Shown: positions 34,801-45,685, counted from the first letter of the stretch. The stretch: 64,000 nt of DNA from Scleroderma bovista (GCA_037178675.1 JAYMGJ010000333.1:62001-126000), one strand, 5' to 3'. The notes: generated by a model not told the origin, from the letters alone. Program-made: numbers and translations.

Positions 34801-36544
34801 GTCAAGCCAACAGCACCAGAGTGGGAGTGAGGTCAGTGAGAAGGGACCCAGCTGGACCTGGCATGAAATCACTCACTTGCTGTCAAGCCAACAGCACCAG
34901 AGTGGGAGTGAGGTCAGTGAGAAGGGACCCAGCTGGACCTGGCATGAAATCACTCACTGCCTGTCAAGCCAACAGCACCAGAGTGGGAGTGAGGTCAGTG
35001 AGAAGGGACCCAGCTCGACCTGGCACAACATCACTCACATACTAGCATCATGCCAACCCAGCAATAATCATAGTTAGAGCTCATTCATTACTTTGATGAA
35101 TTTGGAAACCTAATCACCTATTGCAACAATTTTATCATATCAAACACAAGGTAAACATTTCCCCAACCTTAGATGGCATCCAGCTCATTATGCACATTTC
35201 CAAGCCTATCTTGTCAAATTTGTTGTTCACCACAAAGTATTTCAGTCCTCTGCCCAGTAGCTGAGTGTCAGCACCAGATCATATCCCAATGTCACTCTCC
35301 TACCTTTTAACTGAGTATTCAATGTTCAGAACAATGTTAGCTTGCTGGGTTGAAACCACCAGCTTTTGCAGTTCCACCTCATTAAGAGCCTCTATTGTGC
35401 ATCTTAGGAGTGAACTACAATCTGCATCCTCTTGGTTCATTCCTACATTTGTATGTCCACATTAGCATCACCATAACATTAATTCAATCCATAACTCACT
35501 GGCCACTGACAAATAGGCCTTTGGGGGATACTTGCGGCCACTCAACTGGCTCTCAATTTTTGCCCTCAGTGTGCTTAACATTTTTGCTTCAAACTCTCCA
35601 ACCCTTGGCTTTACTTCTTTCATTGGTAAACCACTTTCTCGCATGAGTTGATTGAGAGCAGGCACCCTTAAAGTGTCAGCCTTTGTCAACACAGCAATTA
35701 CAGGCACTCCCCAACAATCATATCAGAATCATAATGATACCACTCAGAATGAAGTACCTTACCATTTCCTGTATTGCATTCATCGAAGAACTTCTCTTCT
35801 GCAGCCAAAATTGGCCTCTCGTAATCAGCCATTGAGATGCAAAACCTAGGTCACCATCAAATTTATATGATATATCCCTCAACTGTAGTTGTGATCTTAC
35901 CAGATGGCATGGATACGCCTTTCCAACTTCAATGTGCGTGCTCGATCAGTGACAAAGTCTTTCATCAGGTTCAGCTCCTTCACAGAGCCAGTCTCGAATC
36001 CTCGTGAGTCATGAAATATAAAACCTGGGTTGCTCCGAAAAATCAGTTCATCTTCAATGTTATGATACCCCCTCTGAATAGAGTTAGTCTAGTTCATGTC
36101 ACCGAACAAGCTCTCGTCGTAGGCTGACTCGCCTCCAATGACCCCTGCACGATCGCAAGATCAATCTGCGAAATGCCATGCATCAGTTAGTCGAAGGGAC
36201 ATATGATACGGTAGCATGAGGTACTTGACCTTTTCGCCTTTGGCATTGAAGATCTCCGGGAGCTCTGTTGTGTTGCAAACACGCTGCAAGAGCGTCGTTT
36301 TACCTGCATTTGACCTGCCGAGGACGAGGATTCTGAAGTAACCAATGCGATCGAAGTGCTTTTTGACTTCCGCAGGATCCATCCTGACAGTGTCTACCGC
36401 CATATCATTGAATAACGTACAAACAGTCATGGTGACTAGACCTGGAAGTTACTACTCACTCGCTTCGTCGGAACCTGCAGCACGCTGCCCAGATTTCCTG
36501 AATGGTAGAGCCGACCGAAACTTGCTCAAGAGTCCAGAAGCCAT
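31856..36544 (-). CDS. P-loop GTPase-like gene with a single-codon microexon array
   Basis: Proposed exons on the minus strand: 36544-36460 (MASGLLSKFRSALPF...), 36393-36225 (Walker A/G1 LVLGRSNAGKTTLLQ), a junction I could not fix, ~36073-35901 (G3 FHDSRGFE), 35845-35763, 35706-35500 (G4 AVLTKADT, possible G5 YLSVA), 35442-35304, 35249-35168 and 35109-35092. Ordinary introns are 50-66 nt and keep phase. After exon 35109-35092 (VSKFIK, phase 0) come 30 slots of 3 nt (two of 2 nt) at 35041-32692, then six tiny exons. Larger exons follow (32219-32123; terminal ~32025-31856, ending ...NNCMCK then TGA). About 440 residues are predicted. The upper part strongly resembles fungal G-domain proteins; the microexon part is inferred from splice sites and phase and needs RNA evidence. 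Confidence 0.7.
32275..32613 (-). other. six further tiny exons downstream of the array
   Basis: In mostly unique sequence, minus-strand AG/NNN/GT sites give AAT (32613-32611, donor GTGTGT), CAA (32532-32530, GTAAGT), GAT (32460-32458, GTGAGC), CAT (32389-32387, GTAAGC), AATTTG (32335-32330, GTATAT) and TTT (32277-32275, GTGAGG). The introns between them are 78, 69, 68, 51 and 52 nt, and the one leading to the next exon (32219) is 55 nt. All are GT-AG and phase 0. Joined, they read NQDHNLF and continue in frame into KDSDVDLRSGALPLMH. Four strong AG-3 nt-GTRAG sites in ~260 nt are far more than chance would give. Confidence 0.65.
32614..35041 (-). repeat. 81-bp tandem array: 78-nt intron-like unit plus variable 3-nt slot
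   Basis: On the minus strand each unit is donor GTGAGTGATTTCATGCC ... TGTTGGCTTGACAG acceptor (78 nt) followed by 3 variable nt. Slots start at plus positions 32692, 32773, 32854 and so on every 81 bp. Slots 12-13 (33583-33584, 33663-33664) have only 2 nt, shifting later positions by 2; the last is 35039-35041. Across about 29 units I saw only a few substitutions in the 78 nt (for example GGGACACAGC in two units, AACAACACC in one, and changes in the outermost unit). The slot takes ten different trinucleotides. A branch-site-like CTGAC lies ~35 nt before the acceptor. The unit next to 32614 is degenerate but still 78 nt. Confidence 0.9.
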
Positions 36545-36794
36545 TCTCGCAGAAATTCGTTTGCTGTGAGGTCGTATCACGGGAGAGCTGTGTAAAGAGG
36601 CGAACGGAGAGTGGTGGTCAGAGTACAAGCCGCAAGGCCAACATGAGGCGCATTGATATCGGGGCGCTTATCGTGGGACTTTTAGAGGGCGTTGTGCTCG
36701 TAGCGCCGCCGCGATAAGTCCCGATCATGCCAATATACCGCTCTCCGTTTCCCCTCCTACGGGGCCTATACACAGGTCATCACCACCAGTTCCC
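36545..36794. other. upstream region of the GTPase-like gene
   Basis: 250 bp between the proposed ATG (36544, minus) and the plus-strand remnant at 36795. It is GC-rich and probably holds the promoter. No TATA-like box or other defined element stands out. Confidence 0.3.
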
Positions 36795-37730
36795 TTGGTA
36801 CCGACAGTCCCAAACTCACCAGTCTTCTCAAACCCAGATTTGATGCCATGGTACGGACAGGGTCGGAATTTTAACGTTTTGCACGATAGACAGTTTCCCG
36901 TTGGGTATGCTCCACCGAGCATAAGTGCGGGTAGCGCTCCCTCAGGGGGTCCACAGGATCCGGTGATTCCTTCGAATCTACGCCCAGGTTCTCAGCGCTA
37001 CTCGCCATACTATGCGCCTCGACAGTCGCAGCCTCATCCTGTCGCCGAACGTGAATGGAGAGGGACATGGATAGGGATAGAGACAGGAGGAGCCAGCATG
37101 GCGAACGCCAGAAGGAACGATCCTCACGTGGGCGGAAGATGAGTCTTACATATCCAACATCACCAACACCCGCTGGCCTGATGTACCCTGCGCCGCCGAT
37201 CTCTCGTGATCCCACTTTATGACCTTCAAGTCCCTCGCAGTCAACGCTGGACGAGCGCCGCCGCAGTGCAGCGGGTATGACACCAGCAATGCGTACGCAA
37301 ACGCCAGTGGATCTCGCTTCCTCTACCCAGTGGTACAGTATTCCTCTCGAAGCTGTTGGCCACTGCGGGGTCGGCGAGTACGCGGTACAACACCCAGACT
37401 GAAGTGCCGGGTGCTGCTGGGTCTAACCCACGATACGGTGTGCCGGGACGCACATCGACGGCTTCGTCGCATGGGTCGAATCCGCGGTACAGTGTGCCTG
37501 GCCGTACTTCGTCCCAGGACTCGCAATCGCGAGGTGGTGGTGGGTACGTTCGGTACGATCCGCAGGACAATGATCCAGCATGGATGTCGAGTCGGGAATC
37601 GCTCGATGCTGTTACGGACGCGAATACGGCTGCGAAAGCGGGGGCGGGGCGGGGCGGGAAAGGATGCGCCGTGGATCTCCGGGTCATGGTTATGACAGGT
37701 TGCGTTGAACAGGAGAGCGTATGTGCGGCA
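36795..37730 (+). pseudogene. degenerate Pro/Ser/Tyr-rich (disordered) protein gene
   Basis: The frame at 36795-37142 reads PTVPNSPVFSNPDLMPWYGQ...SQRYSPYYAPRQSQ. A second frame (37140-37221) reads MSLTYPTSPTPAGLMYPAPP, and a third (37356-37680) reads NTQTEVPGAAGSNPRYGVPGRT with a near repeat SNPRYSVPGRTSS. All are rich in Pro, Ser, Tyr and Gly, suggesting one low-complexity protein broken by frameshifts, or exons with unseen introns. No domain is recognised. An alternative is that some of these frames are chance ORFs in GC-rich DNA. Confidence 0.3.
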
Positions 37731-37919
37731 TTTACGCGTTGTGACTTCATCTTTACTAGGTTGAATCAGGCCCTCGCCCGCTACGGAAGAAGCGCCGTTT
37801 GGTCGTCTGACTGTAGAAGAATCAACAACAGCTGTGATCGGCACCCAGCTACCCATTCGTATCTCGCGTCCCCGCCGTCCGGGCGCAGTGACTGCCAGCG
37901 TTATCAGTGGAGATCTTGA

Positions 37920-39440
37920 AGCACCGCCGTCTACCGAGCAATTATCAGGACTCGTAAAAGCGCAGGAGAAATCATGAAACCACTCCGGAGCAATCATCAA
38001 CTAGTTGGTGCCACCAGGACATTGACATTGTGCACTTGAGAGTCAGAGAGCGGCGTCCGCTCCAAACCCAGTGGTGGGTGCAAGCATAACACTCCGGGGA
38101 CGGCGCCCTTGCCCAATCGTCTTTTCTTTTGCCTACTTTGTGCTCGGGGCCGTGAGCTCAGGTTCCTGGAGACAGTACTTACTGTGAGGGTCTGAAGTCG
38201 AGTCGTGACGTGGAAATAGTAGAGGGAAAAAAACTATGCATGTAGTGGCAGCACATACGGTATTAGGTGTGTACATAGATTCATGACTGGCGAGAGTAAG
38301 TGTACCACTCGAGAGATGCAAAATACTGTGCCAGTCATGAATCTACATAGCGAGGCTCTTTGGGGGGGGGGAGGGAGGAACAAAACAAAATGTTTCGCAT
38401 CGTCACGCCGTGGTCCCGTTTACATAGTAACCCACCCGGTAAGAACGAGCAGTGAGCTCTTTTCGGTAACCTAGATACTAAATCACGGAAACACCGTGGA
38501 ACTCTGATAAGGTGTTCGAGAACACGGGTTGTGGCTGTGGAAACGTGCAAAATTAGTGGTTTACATCGAAGGTCTACACAGCAACTGGCCAGCAGTGCGC
38601 GCGGCACGCTTCGAAAGAAGCTTTCTCCGATACACACCAATTATTCGTATTTCCATCGAAACCGACCCGTAGTACCATGATACAAAAGCACGAATTCTAC
38701 AGTACCTGTGTCCTAAATCCGAGTCCGAAAAATGAATGGGAGTTATTATACTAGTATTTATACAGAAAAATGTACGTCGCTCCGAACTTCCACGGGTGTC
38801 CACGGTTCGCTCAGCGTGAAACGGGTATCTACAGATCCGCCAATCTGTATGTACAGCAGCCCAAGTCGTTCAGCGATATATACGCACCACCCCTCAACGG
38901 GAAGAACGCGACTTACCAGTACTGCAAAAAAGAACGTCCGTCCGTTAATTTACGCGCGGTACAGGAGATGCACCACACACACACGTACCTCTCGTCTTCG
39001 GATCTCGTATGTTGAGCATCAATCTCGAGATCAATGCCGCACACAGCCTTCCATGCGAATGAGGATCCGTGAGCGAATATCAGGAAACAAGGAACCCTCA
39101 CATATTAGTAGGGCTAGACAGCACCGATTTGAAGTATGGCTGCATATGTACATAGGAGAGGAGCGGTATCAGAATCACCACCACCCATCTGGGAATTGCA
39201 AAAAAGAAGCACACGCACTGTTGCTAACTAACAAAAGGGGGACGGGGCGTTGAGACGCGCGCGCGTGGAGGAGTATGCGAAGGTCACCTACCAGAAAGGT
39301 AATTATATTTGCGATGTTGATAACGGACATGGTTCTGTTGCATTTTTTTTCGGCCGCATCAGACCAACCATAAACAGTTAAGTAACCAGGGATACGAACG
39401 CAAAGTAGAGGGTGCCTGGTCGACGGCGATCAGCGCTTCA
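37920..39440. other. no supportable gene; one short hairpin
   Basis: Only chance-sized ORFs. A near-perfect inverted repeat, TAGATTCATGACTGGC (about 38277-38292) against GCCAGTCATGAATCTA (about 38330-38345), surrounds a ~37-nt loop and could fold as a hairpin. It lacks a T-run, and I cannot assign it a role. Confidence 0.4.
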
Positions 39441-39444
39441 GAAG

Positions 39445-40492
39445 GACTAGGGGGAGAAAAACTGCAACGCACCGTCGCGAATCAGCTGGTCTATGAATGT
39501 GCGTCCTCCTATTGAGCCGATGCGGAGTAGTTTGGAAAGGGTCAGTCCGAAAACGAGGGCGTCGAATAAGAGTTGTCCGCCCCATACCGCCGCGTAGCCT
39601 ATGGATAGATAAGTGGATCAGAAAAGCACGAGAACCGGGGCATACGCGAGGCTCTATGGATAGGATGAGTAACAGGTCAGGACAGGTGACAAAACGCAAG
39701 CGTACTGTGCTGGAAGAACTGGTTTAAGACACCCGATCACCTTTGTCTGGATTGGATATAGCATCTGTGAGGGTGGTTCGAGTAGAAACGCCCACTATAC
39801 GCGAATCAGCTGGAAGCGACTAAAGTCACGCAGCTAATGCACGTACACAGCAGATGCCTATGGAAATTAATCCCACGAAGACGAGCACGCTTAGGATCCA
39901 TCGGTTTTCGTCATAGAAGGCATAGACGCGCACGATCATGATGACTGTGATGCGGTTCATGGAATGCATGTAGCTGTTGTGGAATGCTCACCTCCTCCGA
40001 TAAGCTGGAGTGCTGCCATAACGATCTCGTTACCGAGGTGCAGACGCTGACACCTACAAGCGCATCAGATAGTGACATACGACCTGTCGAGTGAAACGCA
40101 CCACTAAAAGCAGGCGCGCGCAAGTCAGTACAAGACGAATTCATGATGTGTGTGTACACGCACGGGACTGTCAGCACCGCCGCTATCTGGAAGGAAGTTG
40201 TCGAGGAATGCGGGGATGCGGCCGAAAAGGGCGATGTAGCGGTTGGCGATGAAGAGCGCGAATGCCCAAGTGCGACGGGGCTGGTTCCAGAAGAGATCGA
40301 TCTCCCTTGCAAAGGTGAGCATGCAATCGTACATGAACATGGCTGCGCGTGATGAGGGTGAGGTCGACGGGTGGTAAGGTATTCCTCACTGTATGCTATG
40401 ACATTGAATGCGGCAGCGGTGTCGCTGGTTCGCGTCGTGGTCAGTCGAGATTGGCAGACGCGTAGACACGGCACGTACAATGATGCAGCCAT
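39445..40492 (-). CDS. DUF6533-family multi-pass membrane protein (gene 1)
   Basis: The start ATG is at 40492 (MAAS..., probably with an early intron). The exon near 40470-40400 reads AAFNVIAYSEEYLTT. The next (~40350-40200) reads MYDCMLTFAREIDLFWN...FALFIANRYIALFG, the conserved first part of the DUF6533 domain with membrane helices. Further exons on the minus strand read NEIVMAALQLIGG (~40040-40000), MIVRVYAFYDENRWILSVLVFVGLI (~39940-39865) and QLLFDALVFGLTLSKLLRIG...FIDQLIRDGAL (~39580-39450). These blocks in this order match the basidiomycete family (predicted receptor-like, function unknown). Exon borders are approximate and one or two joints may be damaged. Confidence 0.65.
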
Positions 40493-41086
40493 GGGATGGC
40501 CTGCGAACTGAGAGAGCGAAGGTGGACAAGCGAGGGACGGTTCATATAAGGGCCACCGAGTACTAATTGGGACTAGGTTGATTAGGAAAGGGGGTGAACA
40601 AGGTTTCAAAGTCCGATTGGTATCGGGCCCGACCCTTGCTGTGACTGGCATCCGCGGTTGCGCCACCACGGTTGCCACGAATCCCCAGCATGGGCGATGC
40701 GACTTCCCCGAGCGAGGACGGCGTCGAGAGGTCCCCCACTGCACACATCCGCAGAGCTCTCGCGGGCTGCTGAGACGCGCCGCGGGAACATGTGTCGCGG
40801 CAGACGAAATGAACCAGAGGACCTTCCGGATATGGAACAGGAGTCGAGCGAGCGATGGCTTCCAGCGAGGACCAGCGGTGCTTGGAAAGACGTCCCATTT
40901 CCGATCTCGATGGGCCTCTGGCCCGTGCGCCCCTGCGACTCTATAAGCCCTGCGAGTCCCTCTCTGCTCGCTCTCATGTTCCCCCCCCTCGCCCGTCGCT
41001 GCGTCCTCTCCCCCCGCTGTGCCATCCCGGTCCTGTGTCTCTCTACCACCCGCGTGACTTAATTATTGCGCTTCTCCCCCCACCCA
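40493..41086. promoter_or_regulatory. shared upstream region of two divergent genes
   Basis: 594 bp separate the divergent starts of the DUF6533 gene (40492, minus) and the RRM gene (41087, plus). It is GC-rich with C-runs just upstream of the RRM start (CCCCCCACCCAATG). Chance ORFs on both strands reflect composition. A bidirectional promoter is inferred from position only. Confidence 0.4.
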
Positions 41087-43927
41087 ATGTCTTCACCATC
41101 CAAGTCGCTAACACCAACAGAAACGTCTACTCAACCATCCACCCTACTCCGTGCACCCGCGTCTCCAGACCCGTTTGGCACACCGATGCCCTTTTTCCAC
41201 TCTGATCATCAGCCTACATCGCGCTTCCACTGTACGTTTCGCCCCTCCTTCTTCCATGGCCGCTGATCTTCACACGCCCCAGGGAATACAAACCACGCTT
41301 CCCTCCTAGACCAGTCTGGACCAAGAGCGGTCGACTCCGCTGCCGTCCACACACGTACAACAGGCAGGTACTGTTCGCGTGTGGATGATACCCATACCTA
41401 TTCATTCGTTCCCAGCCTCCTACAGCTTGGAGGATGCAGAGAGTACGACATCCCCCCCTATCAGCGACTCAGATCAACCTACATCGACTCCCCCCGCTCC
41501 CAACATCTATATCAACGGCCTGCCGCCACACTTTTCAGAGCAGGAGCTGTTTGCTCTCGCACGCCAGTTTGGCCAAGTCAAGAGCGTCAGAACATTCACC
41601 AGACACGTTAGCGAAAAGCCCACGTAAGTAGTTCTCGTTCACGGTATTTGCCTTCTCACCGACGGACTCTGCAGTGGCTATGGTTTCGTTCTGTGAGCCC
41701 TGCCCGTGCCCCCCATCCAACGCCTGAATTTTGATCCACACCAGGTTCAATGATATCGAGTCCGCAGAGAAATGCATAGAAGGTCTTCGCAAGTATCGTA
41801 ACCTTCACCCTTCCTTTTCCAAGGTGTGTGCATCCGCTGTCAAGACACCGTTGACGCACATTCACCCCCTCTTTCTAGCAAGTACACCGTATCCCGGGAA
41901 CTATATATGCACAGCAAAGTATCGCACAGCCCACAGAGCAAGATCCTGCCTCCTTCAAGGCCAGAATGGAGAAACTAAAGGACGAGCACTCGACAAATCT
42001 ATATATCGAAGGGTGAGGTTGAATGGCTTGCGTCTCGTGTGCGGTTGGCCTCACGCTAATCCCTTAGTCTTCCGCTTTCAATCGATGACGAGGTGATCCC
42101 ATTACCGTCTTCGTTATCCGTCCGTTGGACTGACAGTCATCTAGAGCTTGGCTACGCTGGTCGCCCCGTATAAGATCAAAAGCAGCCGATTTTTCAAGAC
42201 CAAACTGAGCGATCCCCCTCGCATAATCGCATTTGTCCGGTACGTCGCCTCGCGCACACGAGTCCCCTTTCCCTCACCGATGTATCTAGTTTGGAAACAC
42301 GCACCGCAGCAGAAGACACCATCGAGCGTCTGCATGGCCAGATGGTCAGGGGTTGGAACGACCCCGGATGCCGCATCTCCGTGCGTTTCGCAGACAGCGC
42401 CGAACAGCGAGAGCTCCGAGTGCGTTGGATCTCCAGTCCTTTTTTCGGATTCGCAAATCTAACGCTTCCACTCCCCCTCCCCCCCAGCGCACCGAACGGA
42501 TGTCAAAGGGAGAAGACCAGTCACCCTCGCGATTAACGATCGCACAAGCTGCCCTGCTCAATCTCCGTGGCCAGGACCTCCACGCTCACGCTGGCCCACC
42601 GCACAAAGCAGCATCCAGGCTCTCCTCCCAGCACGACGTCGATGTCCCTCTCGTCGGTAGTCGACGAGGTGGCACGCCACTGTGTCAGACGTCGTCCCTT
42701 GATTATGTACCTGCATCGCGATCGCTGCCTGCCAATTTGGCCCACTGTGACCAGTACAGCTCACCCGCCCAAGATCTACATACCAGTCCTGATATGGACG
42801 CTCTCATGCAGTCTATTAAAAGTGTCGGCATCGGCGGGGACGGCGGGATATTCGATAGTATCTTGGGTGAATATCACACGGCGCCACGGACACGGACACT
42901 TGCCAATGCGAGGGTATTATCGGCGGGTGCGACACCTCAGATCGCGCTGACGCAGACGCAGGCTCGGAACGGGTTCACACCTACGGAGGAAATGATTCTC
43001 CAGGCGCACGCTCGACGACTCCAGTTGCAGGCCCAGTTTTCGACCTCGAACGGCGGTTCCGGGTCCGTGCACGCAGCAGCGTTCGAGCGGGATATCCTGC
43101 GGCGCGCGGATGCGTCGTCTGCGTCTCCTGTGGGACAATCACTCACGAGGAATATGAATCTTCATCAGGTTGTGGATCCCCCACCTGACCATGGGCCCGC
43201 TGCTGCCGCCGCATCATCATCATCATCGGGTCAGCTCCAGTTATTGCCGGGTCGGCTCGTACGCACGGCCAAGTCTTCCCCGGAATTTCAGTTTCTGCCG
43301 ACGATATCCGAGGACGACGCCTCCGCTGTCGTGGGCGAGCGGCGGCGGCCCGCCGGGTGGACCGGCGAGACGGGGGGGTATCTTCCAGCACTCGTCACCA
43401 GGCCAACTGCTCGCGGCGGCGGGACTGGTGGTACTCCGTTATTGGCATGCACGGATGAGAAAGCGAGGAGCGGGGTAACTGAGCGGCGTGTGTTGGTGCG
43501 GCCTCAGGCTTCGGTGACGGTGCCGCCTTGTGTGCGTTTGCCAGTGCCGGTGATATCTCGACCATCATTGTCGCCATCACTCTCGTCGCCGTCACCCTCG
43601 TCGCCGTCATTGTCGTTATCGTCGTCTCGCGGCGGCGGCGGAAGCAGCAGCGGATTCGGTTCACGGATCGCTGTGCATACTACGGGCGTGGGGATGTCGC
43701 CCTCCCAGCTGGAGGACCCGCCGATGTCGGCGTCGACGGTCGTGTCGCCGGCACTGACTACCTGTTCGTCAAGGACACCGTCTACGCTCAGTCCGGCTAC
43801 GCCGTTCGTCGGATCGTTTGGGTGTGCGCCACATGATGCGTTTGATTCGGTGGGGATCGCTGGTAGTGGTGGTGAGTGTCATGAGGATGACGGGGTGCTG
43901 GCGGATGAGGATATTAAATCAAAGTAA
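41087..43927 (+). CDS. RNA-binding protein with two RRM domains (MSSP/RBMS-like)
   Basis: Ten exons keep one open frame of 770 codons: 41087-41231, 41283-41367, 41426-41623, 41675-41692 (18 nt), 41745-41823, 41915-42012, 42068-42092, 42145-42239, 42290-42419 and 42488-43927. Introns are 50-91 nt, all GT-AG. RRM1 (~residues 103-175) has RNP2 IYINGLPP and RNP1 TGYGFVLF, the latter mostly within the 18-nt exon. RRM2 (~207-290) has RNP2 LYIEGLPLS and RNP1 RIIAFVRL. The long C-terminal exon is Ser/Pro/Gly-rich and disordered, typical of mRNA-binding regulators. It looks intact and is one of the few ordinary host genes here. Confidence 0.88.
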
Positions 43928-44388
43928 GGTGATGGCCCCATGATGGGCGATTCGATAAGTTGGTTGTTTTAATCACTTGGGGTCGTGTCTTTGGGGGGGT
44001 TCAGCGCTAATAACTTTTGACGATTTCTTTTTTTGCTATCCCTGGTGTTTGTTTTCTTAGTAAGTACCACAATGTTTTGAATCACTAGTAGCAGCACAAT
44101 TATTTGGACGATGTTATACGGCGTACACTTACTGTGTTCTTTTTTTATATGTATTCGGTTTACTGTCTGTCTGTACCGGCACTATGTGTCGTAGCTGTTC
44201 TTGGACATGCATATTATTGAATTGCGATGAGCGTTGCCAGTGACTGAGTCGTTTTCCATTTGGGAAGTGCGCTGCCATACGAGAGTTTGAAATTTGAATG
44301 ACTGAAAGTATGCTGCAGCGGACTTGTCGAAGACGAACGGGATGCAGGAGGCCCGGCCCAATTGGGTTACACATGGACACAGATGTAC
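43928..44388. other. downstream region of the RRM gene
   Basis: AT-richer sequence with T-runs after the stop, likely the 3' UTR and spacer up to the Harbinger-type terminal repeat at 44389. No further gene is seen. Confidence 0.5.
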
Positions 44389-44494
44389 TACGAGTCTGGC
44401 CGGGAGGGTTGCTACTAGACTCTACGTCGCTTACTATTTCGCATAGCTTCGGCTAGAGTTGGGGCAGTGCCAATTAAGTTGAACTTCCGACTTT
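44389..44494 (+). repeat. Harbinger-type terminal inverted repeat, left
   Basis: TACGAGTCTGGCCGGGAGGG onward matches the reverse complement of 60005-60114 with about one mismatch over the first ~95 bp (GACTC against GGCTC), then weakens at ACTTTGAATTTGAACCTCCG. Confidence 0.8.
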
Positions 44495-44722
44495 GAATTT
44501 GAACCTCCGACCAGTCAGATGAGCAAAGACCCCAGGACTCACGGAGAGTCTGGGCCTTCACATAAGGGATATTGCGGAGTTCCAAATATTCACTTTCCAC
44601 CATGACTTGTAGCATCCAACATGCCCTCAAACCACCACACGCATCTCAATCATCCTACTCTTCCCAATTTCTTGCTTGGTTTCTCTTCATTCGTTGTTCT
44701 GTGCAGTATCAAAGCCCTACAA

Positions 44723-45685
44723 ATGATGCAACATCAACAACCATCGCAGCCTGGTCGACCACCTAGGATCCCACGGCAAAATTTCTCAAACGACAAAGTC
44801 TTCAACATGCTTAATATTCTTATCGAGCAAAAGTCGAAGATGGGCCAATCCTCCAGTTTCACGCTCACGACATTCAACCTGGTGGCCAGACAACTGGGTA
44901 CTGGTAGGCCAGCTTCGTCTTACCAAACCAAATACAATTCAGTATGTTGCTTTGTTTGACCTAGACCGTCCACTGACCAATATATTTATTTGTGTAGCTC
45001 AAGTCAGCTTACAGGGCTATAGAAAGGTATATCAATAGTTCTGGAGGAGGTAGCTGGAGTATGACCCATGGTGCAAATATCAATAACGAGTTGCAGGATG
45101 AAGATTTGAGATGGACACAATATCTTGCAATGCTTTCTGGTAGTGATGTACGTGGCACTAATGTCCAACGTGCTCTTATACTCATTCAAATTCAGAGGAC
45201 AGAGATGTCTTGTTTTCGTACCAAGGGATTCCCGTTCTACTTAAAGATGAAGGAGATCTGTGCAGGTGAACCAGCTGGCGCTGAGGGCCGTGGGTCATAC
45301 ACTGCGGGGTCACGACACGATCTGGAGCAGGCTGGGACAGAGGTGGCAACATCGACTTCGTCTGTGTATGAAGATGCAGGTGAAGACATCTTGGCAGGGC
45401 TGACTGATGACGCTGGACTTTATGGCCCCCAATCGATTCTCGGGAACGCTCTGCAGTTTGGTAATGAGTTGGATTTGACTGGGCTACTTGAACTCGGTGG
45501 TCACATTACGTCACCCGACCCTCTGACCAGGATGACAGCAACTTCCAATGCTATGTCAACTATCTCGCAATTGAATCAGGTGTTGCCTCCCTCGCTCACG
45601 CATTCCCCTGACTTTACGTCAGGAAGTGGAAGTCGCACACTTTTTTCTGACATAATGCTGCCTCGCTCGTCCTCTACTCACACGA
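44723..45685 (+). CDS. Myb/SANT-like DNA-binding protein (Harbinger partner), 3' end disrupted
   Basis: Exons 44723-44941 and 44998-45685 flank a 56-nt intron (GTATGT...TGTAG). Residues ~20-140 form a Myb/SANT-like domain: NMLNILIEQKSKMG...FTLTTFNLVARQLG...YQTKYNSLKSAYRAIERYIN...W, with the spaced aromatic/hydrophobic pattern of Myb_DNA-bind_3-type proteins that accompany PIF/Harbinger transposases. An acidic, Ser/Thr-rich C-terminal part follows. The frame hits the inverted-repeat retroelement at 45686. After removing 45686-55587 the frame would continue ~12 codons to a stop near 55623, so the insertion probably hit the last codons. The start is tentative; upstream frame is open from 44621. 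Confidence 0.6.

Noticed and set aside
32614..35041. CRISPR-like array
   Set aside because: Repeats are 78 nt with 2-3-nt variable slots, no spacer-length unique sequence, and the host is a eukaryote.
32651..35077. Long plus-strand ORFs (321, 452 and 309 codons) encoding a 27-residue repeat with one variable residue
   Set aside because: The unit length is a multiple of three, so an array without stops gives long ORFs automatically. The ORFs break at the two 2-nt units. The variable slot is exactly bounded by minus-strand splice signals in line with a minus-strand gene. Kept as the main alternative hypothesis, not as a gene.
37241..38000. Minus-strand ORFs of 169 and 225 codons opposite the Pro/Ser/Tyr-rich remnant
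   Set aside because: Compositional shadows in GC-rich DNA with no motif or intron series.
42533..43836. Minus-strand and alternative plus-strand ORFs over the RRM gene
   Set aside because: Shadows of the 480-codon last exon in GC-rich DNA; the plus-strand exon series with RRM motifs is the coherent reading.
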